Below are positions 14,237-16,304 of a stretch of DNA of 16,304 nt, piece after piece. How positions within the stretch are numbered: the stretch's first letter is position 1; every line of letters starts with the position of its first letter. Origin of the DNA: CAVYPR01 sp052145775 (GTDB lineage Bacteria > Actinomycetota > Acidimicrobiia > Acidimicrobiales > RAAP-2). The notes below the pieces were generated by a model. The model was not told where the DNA came from, did no database searches, and saw nothing but the letters and a program-made list of their open reading frames with translations. Location: contig JBKQNY010000096.1 in the NCBI GenBank assembly GCA_052145775.1, forward strand, positions 1 through 16,304. Direction: 5' to 3'. Both the position numbers and the translations under genes were made by a program.

Positions 14237-14916
14237 TGGGTGAGATCATCGAATTCCCGAGCAACGGCACCACCGGCCAGGGCTACCTGGCCACCCCCGA
14301 GGGCGGATCCGGTCCCGGGGTGGTGGTGATCCAGGAGTGGTGGGGCCTCGTCGACCACATCAAGTCGGTCTGCGACCGGTTCGCCGCCGAGGGGTTCGTG
14401 GCCCTCGCCCCCGACCTCTACCGGGGCAAGACCGTCAACGAGCCCGACGAGGCGGCCAAGGCCATGATGGCCATGCAGCTCGACGGCGCGGCGCGCGACA
14501 TGAGCGGGGCGGTCGACGAGCTGCGGCGCCGCTCGACCGGCGACGGGGTGGGGGTCATCGGCTTCTGCATGGGCGGAGGGCTGGCGCTGGTGCTGGCCGC
14601 CCAGCGGCCCGACGCCGTGCGGGCGGTCGTCCCCTGCTACGGCGTGATCCCCTGGCCCGACGCCCAGCCCGACTACTCGGCGATGACCGCCGCCCTCGAA
14701 GGTCACTACGCCGAGAACGACGACTTCTTCACCCCGGCCGCCGCCGAGGCGCTCGGCGAGCAGCTCCGGTCGATGGGCAAGGAGGCAGTGATCATCGTCC
14801 ACCCCGGGACCGACCACGCCTTCTTCAACGACGACCGACCCGAGGTGCACGACCCCGAGGAGTCGGCCGCGCTCTGGTCGTCGGCCGTCACCTTCTTCCG
14901 TCGACAGCTCACCTAG
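14236..14916 (+). CDS. Dienelactone hydrolase family protein
   Basis: This 226-residue alpha/beta hydrolase follows the dienelactone hydrolase pattern. The triad is Cys111 in GFCMGGG (nucleophile elbow), an Asp at 162/163 (AENDDFF) and His194 (HPGTDHAFFND). Glu34 (VIQEWWGL) is the residue that helps activate the cysteine in the family prototype. The prototype opens dienelactones to maleylacetate in chloroaromatic breakdown; many actinobacterial relatives have unknown ester or lactone substrates, so the substrate here is open. The start at ATG 14236 fits the family N-terminus; the frame is open to 14113 but that part lacks family features. It is cytoplasmic, with no signal peptide. A CoA-ester lyase gene follows after 90 bases under its own promoter. 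Confidence 0.85.
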   Translation: MGEIIEFPSNGTTGQGYLATPEGGSGPGVVVIQEWWGLVDHIKSVCDRFAAEGFVALAPDLYRGKTVNEPDEAAKAMMAMQLDGAARDMSGAVDELRRRSTGDGVGVIGFCMGGGLALVLAAQRPDAVRAVVPCYGVIPWPDAQPDYSAMTAALEGHYAENDDFFTPAAAEALGEQLRSMGKEAVIIVHPGTDHAFFNDDRPEVHDPEESAALWSSAVTFFRRQLT

Positions 14917-14952
14917 AACGGACCTGCCCGTCCGAGCGGCCTGGCCGCATCG

Positions 14953-14975
14953 CGTCCGCACCTCACCGGCGGACG
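14953..14975 (+). terminator. Hairpin after the dienelactone hydrolase gene
   Basis: CGTCCGC (14953-14959) and GCGGACG (14969-14975) form a 7-bp stem with a 9-base loop. It begins 37 bases after the stop codon and just before the next gene's promoter. It has no T tract. A terminator role is plausible but the stem is modest. Confidence 0.4.
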
Positions 14976-14991
14976 GGGCTTCGACGGCCTT

Positions 14992-15007
14992 TGTTACGAT
15001 CCGTCCA
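14992..15007 (+). promoter_or_regulatory. Extended -10 leaderless promoter (CoA-ester lyase gene)
   Basis: TG at 14992-14993, one base, then TACGAT at 14995-15000 make an extended -10 element. The hexamer ends six bases before ATG 15007. There is no ribosome-binding sequence, and CGTCC stands directly before the ATG, as at the preceding gene. A leaderless mRNA is the simplest reading. Confidence 0.55.
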
Positions 15008-15945
15008 TGTCCGCACGCTCCCGTGACCTCCCCCGACGGTCCTGTCTGTCCACCCCCGGGGCCACCGAGAAGTTCCTGGCCAAGGCGCCGACGGTGGCCG
15101 CCGACATGACCTTCTTGGACCTCGAGGACTCGGTCGCCCCGCTCGAGAAGGTGGCGGCGCGGGCCAAGGTGGTCGACGCCATCAAGAACCTCACCTGGGA
15201 CGACCGCGTGCTCTGCGTGCGGGTGAACGCCTGGGACAGCGAGTGGACCTACGGCGACGTCATCGAGGTGGTGGGCAACGCCGGGGAGCGGCTCGACGAG
15301 GTGATGCTGCCCAAGGTGCAGTCGGCGTCCGAGGTCGTCGCCCTCGACCTCCTGCTCACCCAGGTGGAGAAGAACTGCGGCCTGCCGGTCGGCCATGTGG
15401 GCATCGAGGCCCAGATCGAGACCACCCGGGGCCTCATCAACGTCGAGGAGATCTGTGCCGCCTCGCCCCGCCTCGAGACCATCATCTTCGGCCCGGCCGA
15501 CTTCGCCGCCTCCATGGAGATGCCGGTGCTCACCGGCGGGGTCCAGGTCCCCGAGTACCCCGGAGACCACTTCAACTACGTGTTCTCCAAGATCCTCATG
15601 GCCGGGCGGGCCAACGGCCTGCAGGTCATCGACGGGCCCTACCTCTACGTGCGCGACATCGACGGGCTGCGCGACTTCGCCCAGCGCTCGCGGGTCCTCG
15701 GCTACGACGGCAAGTGGGCGCTCACCCCCGACCAGGCGGCCGCCCTGAACGAGATCTACTCCCCGACCCAGGAGCAGTTCGACCGGGCCTGGGACATCCT
15801 CGACGCCTACCAGCAGGCCACCGAGCAGGAACGCAAGGGCGCGGTGATGTTCGGCGACGAGATGATCGACGAGGCCAGCCGGAAGATGGCCATCAAGTTC
15901 GTCAGCCGCGGCCAGCGGGCCGGGCTCACCCGCTCGGCGGGATAG
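15007..15945 (+). CDS. HpcH/HpaI-family CoA-ester lyase (malyl/citramalyl-CoA lyase-like)
   Basis: This 312-residue TIM-barrel lyase belongs to the CitE/malyl-CoA lyase group. It shows RSCLSTPG near the N-terminus, FLDLEDSVAP (38-44), substrate arginine Arg72 in CVRVNAWDSEW, LPK (101-103), and the metal ligands Glu138 (AQIETTRGL) and Asp165 (FGPADFAAS). The block VRVNA.(D/N)S.W..D..E(I/V)V...G..LD..M(L/I)PKV and NVEEI..ASPR resembles, from memory, the Chloroflexus-type malyl/methylmalyl-CoA lyase more than citrate lyase CitE. It would reversibly split a 3-hydroxyacyl-CoA, such as malyl-, methylmalyl- or citramalyl-CoA, into glyoxylate or pyruvate plus acyl-CoA. The role could be assimilation of propionyl- or acetyl-CoA released by lipid breakdown, which is inference. 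It converges on the acyl-CoA dehydrogenase gene with a 9-base gap. Confidence 0.82.
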   Translation: MSARSRDLPRRSCLSTPGATEKFLAKAPTVAADMTFLDLEDSVAPLEKVAARAKVVDAIKNLTWDDRVLCVRVNAWDSEWTYGDVIEVVGNAGERLDEVMLPKVQSASEVVALDLLLTQVEKNCGLPVGHVGIEAQIETTRGLINVEEICAASPRLETIIFGPADFAASMEMPVLTGGVQVPEYPGDHFNYVFSKILMAGRANGLQVIDGPYLYVRDIDGLRDFAQRSRVLGYDGKWALTPDQAAALNEIYSPTQEQFDRAWDILDAYQQATEQERKGAVMFGDEMIDEASRKMAIKFVSRGQRAGLTRSAG

Positions 15946-15954
15946 GTCGGTCCG

Positions 15955-16304
15955 TCAGCCCGCCTGCTCGAGCAGGCGGCGGGCGATGACCTTGAGGGCC
16001 AGCGTCTCGTCAGCCCCCTCGAAGATGGACAGCACCCGGGCGTCGACGAAGTAGCGGCTCACCGGGAACTCCTCGGCGTAGCCCATGCCCCCGTGGATCT
16101 GCATGGCCTCGCGGGACACCCATTCGGCAGCCCGGCAGACATAAGCCTTCACCATTGAGGCCTCCATCGAGCCCTCACCGCGGGCCATCATCGACGCCAC
16201 CTCATAAGAGAACTGGCGGCTCGCCTGAATCATCGCTGCCATCCGGCCGAGCTTGGCCCGGGTCAGCATCCTTCGTGTGACAAATAGCATCACCTTTTTT
16301 TCCG
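15955..16304 (-). CDS. Acyl-CoA dehydrogenase, C-terminal part, cut by window
   Basis: Only the last ~116 codons are in the window; the frame is open to the edge, so the start lies beyond 16304. The sequence is the C-terminal helical domain of the acyl-CoA dehydrogenase family: KLGRMAAMIQASRQ, EASMVKAY.CRAAEWVSREAMQIHGGMGYAEEFPVSRYFVDAR, then IFEGADETLALKVIARRLL. QIHGG.GY is the FAD-contacting signature and IFEG(A/T) marks the end of the active-site region; the family often carries its catalytic Glu there, and Glu is present in IFEGADE. The enzyme would introduce the alpha-beta double bond in an acyl-CoA. Whether its substrate is straight-chain, branched or steroid cannot be judged from this fragment. 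A 7-base T run at 16295-16301 lies within it and encodes Lys-Lys. Confidence 0.85.
   Translation of the reverse strand, partial: EKKVMLFVTRRMLTRAKLGRMAAMIQASRQFSYEVASMMARGEGSMEASMVKAYVCRAAEWVSREAMQIHGGMGYAEEFPVSRYFVDARVLSIFEGADETLALKVIARRLLEQAG
15960..15979. terminator. 20-bp perfect palindrome at convergent gene ends
   Basis: CCGCCTGCTC (15960-15969) and GAGCAGGCGG (15970-15979) are perfect inverted arms with no spacer. They lie 15 bases past the lyase stop and inside the last codons of the converging acyl-CoA dehydrogenase gene. As RNA this gives a strong hairpin with a small loop and could end the lyase transcript. It is partly forced by the codons for LLEQAG. Confidence 0.4.

Noticed and set aside
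16295..16301. Seven-T run near the window edge considered as a frameshift or terminator.
   Set aside because: The acyl-CoA dehydrogenase frame stays open through it to the edge, and the upstream sequence needed to judge is missing.

Overview
The window is GC-rich DNA with GTG starts, dense gene packing and mycobacterial-type lipid-catabolism genes, so it comes from a high-GC actinobacterium. The mix of secreted beta-sandwich proteins, a steroid side-chain cassette and leaderless promoters would suit an uncultured Acidimicrobiia-like lineage. That placement is inference, because the window holds no rRNA, tRNA or other phylogenetic marker.

Region A (1-5870) carries two large secreted beta-sandwich proteins on the + strand. 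The first is truncated by the window edge and is a tandem array of FN3-like repeats with a distinct C-terminal beta domain. The second has a signal peptide, a He_PIG-type Ig domain, an uncharacterised ~250-residue domain and five IPT/TIG repeats. About 990 bp between them shows no convincing gene. A strong terminator hairpin follows the second gene, and a stretch unusually rich in inverted repeats (5942-6125) lies beyond it.

Region B (6247-11723) is a steroid/cholesterol side-chain beta-oxidation cluster. A + strand operon encodes a FadA5-like thiolase, an EchA19-like enoyl-CoA hydratase and a hotdog thioesterase. It converges on a - strand acyl-CoA synthetase, which is divergent from a + strand SDR. 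TAGAAC-NN-GTTCTA sites that fit the KstR operator consensus lie before the thiolase and between the divergent synthetase and SDR. This suggests one TetR-type repressor, encoded elsewhere, controls the whole cluster.

Region C (11757-14012, - strand) is an envelope pair: a coiled-coil NlpC/P60 peptidoglycan hydrolase followed by a divergent Lgt-family membrane protein.

Region D (14236-16304) holds a dienelactone hydrolase-family protein and a malyl/citramalyl-CoA lyase-like protein, both apparently transcribed as leaderless mRNAs. The C-terminal part of an acyl-CoA dehydrogenase on the - strand runs off the window.

The strongest leads are the operator-linked steroid cluster, the structured intergenic region at 5.9-6.1 kb, the mosaic FN3 repeat array and the divergent Lgt. 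I did not find a clearly new defence, mobile or RNA-guided system.
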